Counted from the stretch's first letter, positions 43,003-54,641 are shown. The stretch is 64,000 nt of DNA from Erinaceus europaeus (GCF_950295315.1 NC_080164.1:108830447-108894446); one strand, 5' to 3'. Program-made: numbers and translations. The notes: a model not told the origin generated them from the sequence alone.

Positions 43003-43202
43003 GGGCCTGGTGACAGTGCACCTGGTAGAGTACTCATGTCACCATGCACAAGGACCTGGGTTCAAGTCCCTGGTCCCCACCTGCAGAAAGGAAGCTTCAT
43101 GAACAGTGAAGAAGTTCTATGGCTATCTTTCTCCCTCTCCCTCTGCCTCTGCCCCCTGCCTCTACTTCTCTGTGTCTTACTGTCTAATAAGAAAAATAAA
43201 GA
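43003..43202 (+). mobile_element. SINE A
   Basis: GGGGCCTGGTGACAGTGC head, GGGTTCAAGTCCCTGGTCC, CTGTCTAATAAGAAAAATAAAG tail; directly followed by another forward SINE. Confidence 0.88.
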
Positions 43203-43600
43203 GGGGGCCAGGTGGTAGCACACCCAGTTAAGTGCACATAGTATGAAGTACAAAGGCACATGCAAGGATCTGGGTTTGAGCTCCCGACTCCCCACCTGTG
43301 TGTGGGGTGCTCCACAAATGGTGAAGCAGGTCTGTAGACTTCTTTCTTTCTCCTTCTCTATTTCCCTCCTCTCTCCTATCTAATTTCTCTCTCTCTCCTA
43401 TCTAATCAAATGGGGAAAAAAATGACCACCAGGAGCAGTGGATTTGTAGTGTTGGCATTAAGCTCCAGTAATAACCCTGGAGGGAAAAATAAAAAAGGAA
43501 AGAAAGAAAGAAAGAAAGAAGGAGAGAAAGAAAAAATAAAGTGGCTGACACCAAACCCCATCAATAATCCTAATGACAATAAATTAAAAACCAAAAAACA
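43203..43600 (+). mobile_element. SINE A/B with long 3' block
   Basis: GGGGCCAGGTGGTAGCACACC head, a duplicated CTCTCCTATCTAATTTCTCTC tract, GACCACCAGGAGCAGTGG, (GAAA)n, and a partly repeated 3' block (CCAAACCCCATCAATAATCC). Confidence 0.85.
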
Positions 43601-43694
43601 AGTTGGATGCATTATCTGTGGCATTTTTCAAATAACACAGTGTTTCCAAGACTCCATCATATTAGTTTATATGCAAGGAGTTGCTTGTTTAATT

Positions 43695-43852
43695 TTTAAA
43701 AAATTTTTATTTATAAAATGGAAACACTGACAAGACCATAGGATAAAAGGGGTACAATTTCCACCACCAGAACTCTGTATCCCCTCCCCTCCCCTGATAG
43801 GTTCCCTATTCTTTAACCCTCTGGGAGTATGGACCCAGGATCATTATGGGGT
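43695..43852 (-). mobile_element. X retroposon 3' end fragment
   Basis: Antisense: GACCATAGGATAAAAGGGGTAC-like start, CACCACCAGAACTCTGTATC, GGTTCCCTATTCTTTAACCC, GGAGTATGGACCCAGGATC. Confidence 0.88.
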
Positions 43853-43854
43853 GC

Positions 43855-44340
43855 TTGTTTCATTCTTTGTAGCATCATAGTCTGAGTGGATCATTACTTG
43901 TTTATCTATAACTTTGTTGTGGAAAATTTTGTTTGTTTCAAGTAGAGAGGCATTACAAGATTTCATCTCTGCTGGGAAAATACCTAGGGTTAGAATTGCT
44001 GAGTCATAGTCTAAGTGTATACTTCAGTCTAGGAAGAAGCTACCAAACAAATTTCAAAAGTGGTTTCCACACATTTCATACCATTAATACCTGTGATTTC
44101 AACTGTCCTATGAATATTTGTCTCATGAATATTTGGTGGCTGTAAGTCTTTTAAAGTCTACTATTTTGGTGGATGTGAACTATAAATCCTTGTGCTTTTT
44201 CATTTGCATTTCCTTGATGACTAAAGATGTTAATTGAGCCTATGTTTATATTTATTGGAACTGTCATTTGTGAAGTAACTATTCAGGTCTTTTGCTAATT
44301 ATTTTAGTGTGCCATTCGTCTATTATTGATCTTAAGTCTT
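43855..44340 (-). mobile_element. Ancient LINE-1 ORF2 C-terminal fragment
   Basis: TTTCATTTGCATTTCCTTGATGAC-type sequence, TTAATTGAGCCTATG, CAGGTCTTTTGCTAATTATTTTAG are antisense of the L1 [12 protein letters not shown] / KKWAKDMNR region; heavily diverged. Confidence 0.65.
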
Positions 44341-44439
44341 AACATTTTCAGAGGCAAGGTTAGATCTATGTGTATATGCCAAATATATATATTTGCCCCT
44401 TATGACTTTTTCCTTCCTTTCCCTCTTTTTTTCTTTCTT

Positions 44440-44745
44440 TCCTTTCTTGGGATTAAATTTTACAGTTGACAGTAAAATATAGTACATATGTAACATTTCT
44501 CAGTTTTCCATATAACACTCTAACCTCTGGTATAACCTCTGGTCCTCCTCTGCCATCATATTCTAGGATCTGATCACTCCCCACCTCCACACACACCCAA
44601 GAGTCCTTTACTTTAGGGCAATACACCAAACCAGTTCAACTTCTGCTTTGTGTTTACCCTTCGTTCTTATTTCTCAACTTGTGTCCATAAGTGAGATCAA
44701 CCCATATTCATCTTTCTCTTTCTGGCTTATCTCACTTCACATGAT
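44440..44745 (-). mobile_element. LINE-1 3' UTR
   Basis: Antisense: TTTTACAGTTGACAGTAAAATA, CATTTCTCAGTTTTCCATATAAC, AAGAGTCCTTTACTTTAGGG, GTGAGATCAACCCATATTC; parallel to 38330-38600. Confidence 0.85.
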
Positions 44746-45164
44746 TCCTTTTTCTTAATAGTGTCTTTGACAAATAGATGTGATTTTTCTTTTGATTAGA
44801 TTAGCACATATGGGCTTTAATCTTCAGTGAAACTGGGTTTAGTCTAAGACATTGTTTTAATCACAGAGGGCCCTTCTGGCACTTCAATGAGTACTCAACG
44901 TGTTTCCTGGCCATTCTAATTTATCAGAACTCCGAGTCTAAACATTGTCTGCTCTGTAGTATAGAGCAACGAAGGAAGGCTGAATTGGTTTGGCCTCTTC
45001 TCTGTGACTAGCCAGTGTTCTTGGCTTCTCCTCTTTGCTTACACAGCTCAGCCCAGTCAAGGTTTTGAGGTCAATTTGCATGACAATTTTAAAGCCCTTC
45101 CTCCTGTGGTTTTCTTCTTCCCAGGATCCTCTAACTTCTTGTTGTTATTATTATTGTAGCTAAT
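44746..45164. other. Intronic sequence without recognised repeats
   Basis: Nothing recognised. Confidence 0.5.
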
Positions 45165-45665
45165 TTTCTTTTTTTATTAGTCATTTAAAAAATTACAAGA
45201 TAACAAGGAGTACAACTTCACACCATTCCCACCACCAGAGTTCTGTATTCCCATTCCCTCTATTGGAAACTACTGCAGTTCTCCCAAGGTTGCAGATATG
45301 GGTTAACTATTATTTCTACAACTACCTGGCTATATTTGTATAGATTTGCCCCCCTCCCCTTAAGTTCTCATCTTCTCTTCCTTTCCAAGTCACACCTACA
45401 CCTATTACTATGTCCAAATGTCCCTCCTTTTATTCTCTTCTCTCTCAGGGTCTTGATGGAGCTGGAGCTCAGAGCCCTCTGGTCATCTTTGCCCATCACT
45501 TCTCCCACTCTGCAAGTATAAATGAAAATTCTTTACGGTGTGCAGAAGGTGGGAGTTTTGGCTCTGTAACTGCTTCTCTGTTGGACATGGGTGCTGGCAG
45601 GTGGATCCATATTTTTCCTAGTGGGGTAGGGCTTTGGAGGGGTGAATCCTCTAAGTTATTTGCAG
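45165..45665 (-). mobile_element. X retroposon, long form
   Basis: Antisense from TTTTTTATTAGTCATTTAAAAAATTAC-like 3' end, CACCACCAGAGTTCTGTATTC, TCTATTGGAAACTACTGC, TTTCCAAGTCACACCTAC (long-form insert), GAGCTGGAGCTCAGAGCCC, to GGGGTAGGGCTTTGGAGG. Confidence 0.88.
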
Positions 45666-45734
45666 ACATTTTAATAGCCCCAAACTCCACCTGGGACACT
45701 GTAAGTCAGTGAAATCTCAACTTTCTTCCTTATT

Positions 45735-45885
45735 TATAGTTTTATTATTTTATTTGTTAGACAGAGAAGCAGAGAGTTGAGAGACCACAGTGCTGGCACT
45801 CCCTTCAGTGTAGTGGGGCCAGGCTCAATCCTGGGGAACACACCTGGCAGAGCAGTGTACTATCCAAGTGAGCTGTTTTTCTGGG
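45735..45885 (-). mobile_element. SINE D
   Basis: TTTATTTGTTAGACAGAGAAGC-like start, CTCAATCCTGGGGAACACACC, CTATCCAAGTGAGCTG head end. Confidence 0.5.
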
Positions 45886-46552
45886 CCTCTTCTTTTCTGG
45901 GTCTCATTGTATGAAAGGGTACATGGACTTGCAGATGTATCCTGGGAGATGTCAGGTAAATGGATTTCTGCCCCAATTTCTTTCTTCCAAGGCCCCCATT
46001 CCATCCAGTTTCAACCTGCTTTTGTGAAAGGTGACTTTGACACAAGAATGCTGAAATTGGAGCATAAGATTTTCTTGGAACTATGTAATCACATTGTTGT
46101 TTAGCAAATCGATGGAAGCAACTCAAGACCAAAGTCTGGAGATTATTCTATCCCAGACAGAAGTGATGCATTTCAAAGTGAAGTTTACTTAGAAGAAAAT
46201 GACACGGAGTTTCAATGATGATAAAATTAGTTCTATGAGCCTTAGGTAATCAGCTAAAAGCCTTTTTCACTTTCAAAAATGCCAGCAATTTTCCTGTAAA
46301 CTATTTACCTGAAGTACACCTGAAGTGACGAATGACTGGCCAAGCACTATACTTTCTCCTTATATTTACAAGTGCCCCTAATGACAGTGTTTTACATTTT
46401 TCTCTTCTCTAACTGTGCCTGCTTCTGTGGAGTCCTCCTGCAGAACAGGGGATGAACCACTACGCAGAGTGCTGGAGACGGTTCACATTAGCCTAGCCAG
46501 CAACATGTGCCATGATTGAACCAGCCTTCTAAAGTATTAATTTCCAGGAGAA
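45886..46552. other. Intronic sequence without recognised repeats
   Basis: Nothing recognised. Confidence 0.5.
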
Positions 46553-46620
46553 ATAGATAGATCGATAGATAGATACATAGGTAGGTAGGCAGATAGCTAG
46601 ATAGATGGGAGGGAGGGAGG

Positions 46621-46651
<31 letters not shown>

Positions 46652-46653
46652 GA
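46553..46653. repeat. Compound (GATA)/(GGGA)/(GA)n
   Basis: AGATAGATCGATAGATAGATAC, GTAGGTAGGCAGATAG, GGGAGGGAGGGA, then (GA)12. Confidence 0.93.
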
Positions 46654-46857
46654 GACAACATTGAAAAAATACTGGAACTGAGCAGGGACTCCAGCTCTCA
46701 GGCAATGTTTAGCCAGTAAATATGATTTTCAGTGTCAGGCTTATATACAAAGTCTTAGAGCAAGAAAAATTCTCATGGAGAGTTGGGGCTACATAAGAGG
46801 GCATTAGATTTGGTCTTGTTCTATGCCAGGAGGGAATTATAAGTTAAAACATGCAAG

Positions 46858-47172
46858 ATCTGTGCTCACTCTTTTTTTTAATATTTATTTTATTTATTTA
46901 TTCCCTTTTGTTGCCCTTGTTGTTTTATTGTTGTAGTTATTATTGTTGTTGTCCTTGTTGGCTAGGACAGAGAGAAATGGAGAGAGGAGGGGAAGACAGA
47001 GAGGGGGAGAGAAAGATAGACACCTGCAGACCTGCTTCACCGCCTGTGAAGCGACTCCCCTGCAGATGGGGAGCCGGGATTCGAACCGGGATCCTTATGC
47101 CGGTCCTTGTGCTTTGCGCCACCTGCGCTTAACCCACTGCGCTACAGCCCGACTCCATCTGTGCTCACTCTT
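46858..47172 (-). mobile_element. SINE B, near-intact, with 16-bp TSD
   Basis: Element 46874-47156 flanked by perfect ATCTGTGCTCACTCTT (46858-46873, 47157-47172). On the minus strand: GGGAGTCGGGCTGTAGCGCAG, A box GTGGGTTAAGCGCAG, B box GGTTCGAATCC, AACAAGGGCAACAAAAGGG. The internal pol III promoter looks intact, so this is one of the youngest copies. Confidence 0.96.
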
Positions 47173-47224
47173 AAGCTAAAGTTTCTGCAGTTCTACTTGG
47201 ATCATTACTCTAGACACATAGTTT

Positions 47225-47242
47225 TGTTTGTATGTACACACA

Positions 47243-47281
<39 letters not shown>

Positions 47282-47282
47282 C
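47225..47282. repeat. (CA)n microsatellite
   Basis: About 27 CA units with CATA interruptions. Confidence 0.95.
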
Positions 47283-47339
47283 TGTATTATTTTGTCCCAA
47301 AAGGTACATAAACAGAAAGCTATCAAACAATATAAAGAA

Positions 47340-47458
47340 CAGAAGCAGAAGGTAATATTAGCATGTGTCTAGAAACTATGGTATTACCCCAACTTCTGGG
47401 AGGTGAAGTAGCTGAAGTGTCCAGTTGTAGAATGTATGTTAAAATGTAAATATATGGG
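47340..47458 (+). mobile_element. LINE-1 3' UTR-like, left part
   Basis: Possible left half of the L1 3' UTR interrupted by the SINE at 47459-47612; weaker match than the right part. Confidence 0.4.
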
Positions 47459-47612
47459 AGCCGGGCAGTGAGTGGTACAGCCACTAAGTGCAAGGACCTG
47501 CTTAAGGATCCCGGAAAAAAAATGGCCTCCAGGAGCAGTGAATTTGTAGTGCAGGCACCAAGCCCCAGTGATAACCCTAGAGGCCAAAAACAAAACAAAA
47601 CAACAAAAAAAC
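47459..47612 (+). mobile_element. SINE B with internal deletion
   Basis: Head GGGAGCCGGGCAGTGAGTGG through CTTAAGGATCCCGG is joined directly to the long 3' block (GGCCTCCAGGAGCAGTG ... CACCAAGCCCCAGTGATAACC). The CCTGCAGG core and pyrimidine/AACAA tail are absent. Confidence 0.85.
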
Positions 47613-47695
47613 AAAAAACAGAAATGTTACACATGTACAAACTATTGTATTTTACTGTTGACTGTAAACCATTAGTCTCCCAACAAAGAAAACAA
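47613..47695 (+). mobile_element. LINE-1 3' UTR, right part
   Basis: GAAATGTTACACATGTACAAAC, TTTTACTGTTGACTGTAAACC, AACAAAGAAAACAAAG end. Confidence 0.8.
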
Positions 47696-47699
47696 AGTA

Positions 47700-48376
47700 A
47701 AGTAGGTGGAAAATGAGTTCAAAACACAGCTGGGAATAGACTATAGCAAGAAATAAGTAGCTGGAATCGGGTTGGAAATTAAGTACTGACGCAAGGAGTT
47801 TCACTGAAGCAGAAAGACATATTTGAGATCAGAGGCAACAGAAGAAAGAAAGCAGCTGAATCTGCAAGCTAACCAATTCGGGAGGCAAACACATGAGGAG
47901 AGGACAGGCCATGAATAATGTTCTGGGATTTCTGGGTTGGGTGATAGGGAGATTTGCTGGAGTAACTGCTCTGATAAGGATGTGGCACAATGAAGGCCAC
48001 TATGAGGGAATTACAGGAAGTTCCTTCTCCGGAAAGAGAAATCACAGCGAGAGAGTATTAAAATTCATGCTATTGGTGAGTCAGGCAAAAATGATCTCAT
48101 ACATAAATTTAAAACCTACTGACTCTGAACGCATCCTGGGAGAGGAAAGGGAATCTCTCACATTCTGATTCCCTATCAGACAGATAAGGAAACATTCATC
48201 ATGATGCTTGAGAGCTGGAGAGGTTTTTAATGACAAAGACAGAACCACAGGTAGAAAGGTGTTCACTTTAATACATTAACAGGTAATTAAAAATATGGAA
48301 ACTCATTCTTACTATGGAAGATAGAATTCAATGAAATGGATTCATAAATAAACCATCTCCTAAAAATTGGTTTTTG
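47700..48376. other. Intronic sequence without recognised repeats
   Basis: Nothing recognised. Confidence 0.5.
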
Positions 48377-48630
48377 GGGAGTCGGGCAGTAGTGCAGCGG
48401 GTTAAACCCACGAGGAACAAAGTGCTCCCTACCTGCAGGGGAGTCCCTTCACAGGCAGTGAAGCAGGTCTGCAGGTGTCTATCTTTCTCTCCCCCCTCTG
48501 TCTTTCCCTCCTCTCTACATTTCTCTCTGTCCTATCTAACAATGACGACATCAATAACAACAACAATAACTAGAACAACAATAAAAAACAAGGGCAACAA
48601 AAGGGAAAATAAATAAATTTTTAAAAAATA
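48377..48630 (+). mobile_element. SINE B, shortened head
   Basis: GGGAGTCGGGCAGTAGTGC head; the CAAGGACC...TTCGAGCCCC segment holding the B box is deleted, then CCTACCTGCAGGGGAGTCCC, AATGACGACATCAATAAC and AACAAGGGCAACAAAAGGG. Confidence 0.9.
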
Positions 48631-49528
48631 GGCTTTGGGAAGTCTTCTATGCCTTTTTTCCCTGTCATTTGTTTAATTGAGCCAAGACTCTTGTTTATCT
48701 AAGCAAACCTAACATATTTCTTCAATACATATCTTCACTTTAGGTCACTACTGTAAAATATGGTTATTTCTGCAGAGTGATACATCTGTCTGCTGATAGA
48801 TTTCTTTTACAACTTTCTCCATGCCCATAAGCAATCACTTTTTTATATCAAATTATACACTTAAATGTTGAAGCACATGCCAAATAGAAAATGAAGCAAT
48901 ATGATATTAAAGCAGATAAAATGTTAAATTAACTATGTCATCTATAAGCCAGATGGATATCAAAGTTAGTGGTATATGCAATATATTAGTTAGTGAATAT
49001 CCAAGTGATATATTAAGCAAAGCTAACATCCCATAATGAGAACAATCATAATTTTACCAATAATGCTTAATGGGTATGTAATATTGTAAAATTATGTAAC
49101 AAGACATGAGTACCACTTAATGCAATAAAGGAAAATATCATAATGTGAGTTTTATTTGCTTCTTGAAAAGTTTTAAAGTGAAAATTGGTATCTCATTTAG
49201 TAGACTTCATTCCTTAGGGGATCTCAGCATTATAGGGACAGCAGCAGTATTATAAGTGGTATCCCAGAAGACCTTGTTCTATTTCAAGCACATTCTCTTG
49301 TAACATCCCTACTAATGACAGCAATTTACCAGGGCCCATACTGAACTAGATAAAGAGCAAGCAGAAAAAAAGTAACTAAAGGGTAAGCTTCTCAGACCCA
49401 GTGCTGCTCCACAGATGCTGCACGAACATTAATACTTCATCAAACTGCACAAAACTTCAGTTTTACTCATTAGAACATGAGTTCTTTAATACCCTACTTG
49501 TAGAGTTTTGAACATTAAAGGTAAGACA
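48631..49528. other. About 0.9 kb intron without recognised repeats
   Basis: AT-rich, unique-looking. Confidence 0.5.
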
Positions 49529-49824
49529 AAGACTGTACATTTTTTTAAAGTATTTATTTAATTTATTCTCTTTTGTTGCCCTTGTTGTTTTATTGTTGTC
49601 GTTGTTTTTGGATAGGACAGAGAGAAATGGAAAGAGGAGGAGGAAGACAGAGAGAGGGAGAGAAAGATAGACACCTGCAGACCTGCTTCACTGCTTGTGA
49701 AGTGACTCCCCTGCAGGTGGGGAGCTGGGTTTGGAACCGGGATCCTTACACCAGTCCTTGTACTTTGCACAACCTGTGCTTAACCCACTACACTACAGCC
49801 CGACTCCCAAGATTGTACATTTTT
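49529..49824 (-). mobile_element. SINE B with TSD
   Basis: Reverse element about 49545-49808: TTCTCTTTTGTTGCCCTTG, GTTTGGAACCGGGATCC, head ACTACAGCCCGACTCCC. Flanks AAGACTGTACATTTT (49529) and AAGATTGTACATTTT (49809) form a TSD with one mismatch. Confidence 0.92.
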
Positions 49825-49989
49825 AGCACAGTGCTTCTTATGTCATCAGTAAAGAGGTAAGTAGAAATTTTTGCTATTAGCATTGCTTGGATAGCAAATG
49901 ATAATTTGTACAGTTTGCTTGTACTTCACACGATTTTAACATAGAAATGTAAGTTACAAGTGGATGTCAGAATATGAGGAAGCTACTTT

Positions 49990-50300
49990 TATAAATATTT
50001 TTCCTTTACTGGGAGATTAATGGTTCACAGCTGACAGTAAAAGGCAGTCCTTGGTACATGTGAAACAGTTCTCAGTTTTCCACATAACACTCTAAATGCC
50101 CCCACCCCCACCACTTAGATCCTCCTCTACTATCATGTTCCAGGACATGAACAACTCTGCCCCATCCTTTGCTTTGGTGCAGTACACCAACTCCAGTCCA
50201 AGTTCTGCTTTGTGTTTCCCCCTCTGTTCTTATTTTTCAACTTCTGTCTATGAGTGTGATCATACTATATTCACCATTCTCACAAGAAATCTATTTTATG
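49990..50300 (-). mobile_element. LINE-1 3' UTR
   Basis: Antisense: TTTACTGGGAGATTAATGG, CAGCTGACAGTAAAAGGC, CAGTTCTCAGTTTTCCACATAAC, CACCAACTCCAGTCC. Confidence 0.82.
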
Positions 50301-50599
50301 GTGTTATTAATCACCAGGAAGAATTTTCAAAAGTTAATTGCAAGATTCTAGGCAGTGAAAGCTTACAAGTAAAAGAGAAATCAGTATGAAGTCACTTTAA
50401 TAGTTCTCAGGTGAGTGATGATGGTAGAGAACGTTACTATAGAGGTAATACAAAGTATTGAGCTTTTGCTATATTCAAGGCATAGAAGCACTATGTAAAT
50501 CACATGCTATGCATAGTATCAACTTTTACAACAACCTTATGCTTACATATTTTTATTATCTCCATGAATGTCAAGGTTGGATAAATATTAGAGGAGGCA

Positions 50600-51545
50600 T
50601 ACCACTGCCAATCAACTCCTAGCCAGAGTAACTAGACAAGAAACAGAAATGAAGCAAATCTGAATTGGAAACAAAGAAATAAAACTATAACTATTCTAAG
50701 AAGATATGACTGTATTTGTAGAGAAAATTCTAAAGATTCCTAAAAGCTAGAAGAAACAATAAATCAGAACAGTAACCATCATCATATAAAATAAATATGT
50801 GGAAGTAATGAGTTACAAGAAAAAAAGAAATCAAGAAAGTGTCTTACTTATAAGTGAATTAAAAAGAATTAAATACATAAGAATAAGCTTTATAAGGGAT
50901 GTTAATGAAAACTGTATGACACTGTTAATAGCAATACTCAATAGAAGAAACAAAGTAATGGAAAACTATCCCATACTTATGAATTGAAGAGTTAAAGTTC
51001 TTAAAATGGCCATTTTATTCAAAGCAATATCCAGAGTTGATACAGTGACTATCAAAACTCCAGAGGAACTTTTATAAACACTACTGAGATTTATATGGAA
51101 TCACAAAAGACCCCAAATCCTTAAAGCAATTCTAGTACAATTCTTCCAGCACCATTAGAATGCTATAGCAACCCAAACAGAATGGTGTTGAAATAAAAGA
51201 TATCTATATCATTAGAATAATTCAGAACCTAGAAATGACCCCCCCACACACATAGACAGAAAATTCATGACAAAGTGAACACTCTTTCAGAATGGTGTTT
51301 TGAAAACTGGACAGTCACACACAGACAAATAAAGCTCGTTCACTATCCCACACTATACACAGAAGTTAATTCCAAATGGATCAAGGTTTGTCTGTAAGAC
51401 CTGAAACCATAAATGCACAGAACAAATCAGAGATGGAAGAATGACCTTAGGGAATTTGTTCTAGTAGCTTGGTAACTGAATTTTAAATCAAACAGTTTGT
51501 CTTGCAATCTTATTCAATTAATTTTATAAATGTCTAGACTTCACC
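50600..51545 (+). mobile_element. LINE-1 ORF2 fragment (RT and downstream)
   Basis: AACTCCTAGCCAGAGTAACTAG (LLARVTRQE), GAATTGAAGAGTTAAAGTTC, AAAATGGCCATTTTATTC, GTTGATACAGTGACTATC and AATCACAAAAGACCCC, GGTGTTTTGAAAACTGGAC, TTCCAAATGGATCAAGG follow the order of L1 ORF2 from the RT domain to SKWIKDL. Many stops. Confidence 0.82.
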
Positions 51546-51549
51546 TGAT

Positions 51550-51740
51550 GGTCAATGGAGTCTGTGGCACAAAGACTGTTCTACAGGGCTTCCTGAGGTG
51601 AAAGGTTTGGCCTCTATAATTGCTTCTCCACTGGACATGGACATTGGCAAGTAGATCCATAACCCCAGCCTGTTTCTATCTTTCCCTAGTGGAGCAGTTC
51701 TCTGGAGAGAGAACATGAATCTGAGACCAATGTGCAAAAA
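51550..51740 (-). mobile_element. X retroposon fragment
   Basis: Antisense: AGGTTTGGCCTCTATAATTGC, CCACTGGACATGGACATTGGC, CCTGTTTCTATCTTTCCC, AGTGGAGCAGTTCTCTGGAG. Confidence 0.8.
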
Positions 51741-51939
51741 ATGATCCACTCTCTTGGGAGGAGACTCAGAACTAGTAGAGGGGAGATGATTTACTTTAAT
51801 TCATCTTCACTTGAAAATCTATCAACTTGAGTGATATATATACATATATATATTTAGAGATAGAGAGAGATGGTAAAAGTTATATTCATATATTTTATAT
51901 AATTTATGTAAAATAGTATATTTGTGAAGTTTATTTATC

Positions 51940-52143
51940 TTTTAATATTTTAACTTTATTTTAGAGGACAGAGAAATTAAAGAGAAAGGGGATGGAGAAG
52001 GATAGAGACAGAGCAACAGGTACCTATAGACCTACTTTACTGCTCATGAAGATTTACCCCTGCAGGTGAGGAGCAGGGGCTTGAACCCAGGTCTTTGAGC
52101 ATAGTAACACATGTACTTAACCACATGGGCCACCGCCTGCCCC
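51940..52143 (-). mobile_element. SINE A
   Basis: Reverse copy: TTTTAGAGGACAGAG, TACTGCTCATGAAGATTTACC, GGGGCTTGAACCCAGG, GGGCCACCGCCTGCCCC. Confidence 0.82.
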
Positions 52144-52623
52144 TATTTATGAAGTATAAAAGAGAGAGAAAGAGCAGGGGAAACACAAAACTTCAAATGT
52201 CTTGGTCTATCATAACATGCCTGCGATGCCTGGAAGCTCTTCAGCTGAATAGGAAAAGTGTTAGTTTCAGAAAGCTTAAGTTACAACAGGCCCAGTGAAA
52301 CAGAAGTTCTGGTTGCCAGGTATTCTTGGGATAGTGTCTTATTGGCTTAACTCACTAATCCTGGGAAAATAACCCAAATTTTCAGACCTCAATTTTTCCA
52401 TTTATAAAATTAGGGTAATACTTATCGAAGGAAATATGCTGAGGCCTGATCCCCTGCTCTCATGGGAAGAACTTACCTTGCTGAAAAAGACAGGGATGTG
52501 CTGAGAATAAGCAGATCCTTCGCCTGCATATGAAGACTTACTCCTGTCTATACTGGACACATCTAACCAGCAACATCTCTGCATGGGTCATAAATGCTGT
52601 GCTTGTACCAGAAATAGCCAATA
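52144..52623. other. Intronic sequence without recognised repeats
   Basis: Nothing recognised. Confidence 0.5.
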
Positions 52624-52710
52624 CATTATATTATATTATATTATATTATATTATATTATATTATATTATATTATATCATATCATATTATATTATATCATA
52701 TTATATATTT
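52624..52710. repeat. (ATATT)n pentanucleotide repeat
   Basis: About 17 TATAT/ATATC units with C variants in the right half. Confidence 0.95.
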
Positions 52711-53333
52711 CATTAGTGATTTAATACAGCAAGGAACCTTCCTCATTCCCTATAAACCCATATTTCTCCCAGTTCTAGGACCTCTGGAACATGGCTCATT
52801 TTCCTTAATGCTTCTCTTGATCCATGCCATCTGATCCTGCATCTGCTGATCTCAACAAAATCAATGCAACCAGTGCCACCTCAACATGTTTCAATTGGAA
52901 CTGTATCCAGAGAAGCCAGGCATGACAATGTCAACTTTTCAGCTCCAATACTCTAGTGATACCTTTCCTAGCTCATAAGACTCCTTCGTTTCATTTCGGG
53001 TGGTGCACTTCCTAACAAAGGTACAGAGCCTAGGTACAGACCAGCGCCCATGAGATAGAGCACATGTGCACATGTATGCATAAGCTGGGGGGAAAATATA
53101 TACCTTCAAATAAAAGTGCCAGTACACTATATAAGGCCCACCAGACTGCCCCACATTGGGCTTCTCAGCTCTACGCATACCCACAAACCCCCCGCCCCCA
53201 CCATCCCAGCTGATGGCAGCAACTCCATGCTCCATGTAGATTCCTTGAATTCTAATTTTATTGCAAATTCAAACTTAAAAAAAAATCTTAAAAACCCGAT
53301 CTGTGAAAAGAACTATTTCTCTTATAAAAGAAG
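52711..53333. other. Intron without recognised repeats
   Basis: Holds ACTATATAAGGCCC at about 53127 and a C-rich stretch at 53185-53200; possibly part of an unrecognised LTR, but no ends found. Confidence 0.4.
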
Positions 53334-53540
53334 GGGGGCTAGGTGGTGGTGGTACACTTGGTTGAGCACACATGTTACAATGTGCAAGTACCTGGGTTCA
53401 AGCCCCTGGTTCCTATCTGCAGGTGGAAATCTTTGCAAATGTTTAAGCAGTGCTGCAGATGTCTCTGTCTCTCTCCCTCTCTATCAACCCCTTCCCTCTC
53501 ATTTTCTGGCTTTCTATAAAATAAACAAAGATTTAAAAAA
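53334..53540 (+). mobile_element. SINE A
   Basis: GGGGGCTAGGTGGTGGTGG head, CTGGGTTCAAGCCCCTGG, CTATAAAATAAACAAAG tail. Confidence 0.9.
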
Positions 53541-53584
53541 AATCTATAAAGGAACCCCATTTTGAATGATTAAGGGACTACTAA

Positions 53585-53884
53585 TAAATATTATTTAAAA
53601 AAAATATTTATTCCCTTTTGTCGCCCTTGTTTTATTGTTGTAGTTATTATTATTGTTGTTACTGATGTTGTCATTGTTGGGTAGGACAGAGAGAAATGGA
53701 GAGAGGAAGGGAAGAGATAGGGGGGAGAGAAAGACAACTGCAGACCTGTTTCACCGCCTGTGAAGCAACTCCCTTGCAGGTGGGGAGCTGGGGGCTCCAA
53801 CTGGGATCTTTATGCTGGTCCATGTGCTTCGGGCCACATGCGGTTAACCTGCTGCATAACCACTCGACTCCCTAAATATTATTT
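53585..53884 (-). mobile_element. SINE B with TSD
   Basis: Reverse element 53597-53872 (CCCTTTTGTCGCCCTTG, GGGTAGGACAGAGAG, GGGGCTCCAACTGGG, ACCACTCGACTCCC) flanked by TAAATATTATTT at 53585-53596 and 53873-53884. Confidence 0.92.
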
Positions 53885-53897
53885 TAATTCTCTTTTT

Positions 53898-54158
53898 CTT
53901 TTTTTGCCTCCAGGGTTACTACTGGGTGCTCACTGCTGGCACTACAAATCCACTGCTCCTGGCAGCCATGTTTCCCATTTTATTTGGCAGGACAGAGAGA
54001 AATTGAGAGAGGAGGGGAGATAGCACAAGAGAGAGAAAGATACCTGCAGACTTTCTTTGCTGACCCCTCCCCACCCCCTACCCCACTTCCCGCAGGTGGG
54101 GAGACAGGGGGCTCGAACCATGATCCTTGCGCTTCATATTATGTTTACTTAACATTTT
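53898..54158 (-). mobile_element. SINE A/B with long 3' block
   Basis: Reverse: TTTGCCTCCAGGGTTACTAC, CTGCTCCTGGCAGCCATG, GGCAGGACAGAGAG, GGGGGCTCGAACCATG; head short. Followed by a small tandem duplication of a TTATGT[T/G]TACTTAACATTTTAA unit. Confidence 0.85.
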
Positions 54159-54531
54159 AATTATGTGTACTTAACATTTTAATTAATATTTTAATTCTAA
54201 ACATTTTTCTTTAAATTAAGTGTGTACCAAGAGATAGATTTATTAGTCAATTCACTGATCCTTCTAATATCCCAAACACCTTAGTATTTAAGGGCTGAGA
54301 TATCCATTCGTTTCCCTTCTGCTTACCAACAGGCATACGAATGACACATTGCAGATGTTTACTTGCAAAGTCACCTAAAATGATGAAGATCCCTTTAGTA
54401 GAAAGTAAACACCTTTTTTTTTTTTAAAAAAAATAATAATAAAAGAGAAATAAGTTTTTCCTAAAGTAAGCTCATTTAGTAACCCAAATAATTTCTGGTA
54501 TATTTTTGCTAATAATGGTATGTTTTCCAGC

Positions 54532-54537
<6 letters not shown>

Positions 54538-54563
<26 letters not shown>

Positions 54564-54641
54564 ACCAGAGCACTGCTCAGCTCTGGTTTATGGTAGTACA
54601 AAGAATTGAACCTGGGTCTTCAGAGCCTCAGGCACCCAGTG
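54538..54641 (-). mobile_element. SINE C, head-truncated
   Basis: T25 run then ACCAGAGCACTGCTCAGCTC, TTGAACCTGGGTCTTCAG and CCTCAGGCACC; the GCATAACCATTATGC part is missing. Confidence 0.88.

Noticed and set aside
46874..47156. tRNA gene suggested by A and B boxes
   Set aside because: The boxes belong to the head of a SINE B with a long body, tail and TSD; there is no cloverleaf acceptor closure.
53100..53170. Promoter at ACTATATAAGGCCC
   Set aside because: An isolated TATA-like string in AT-rich intron; no LTR ends, CpG island or downstream exon to support it.
53116..53565. 149-codon open frame on the plus strand
   Set aside because: Its second half is translated from a SINE A (53334-53540); the first half has no recognisable domain and no splice or conservation evidence.
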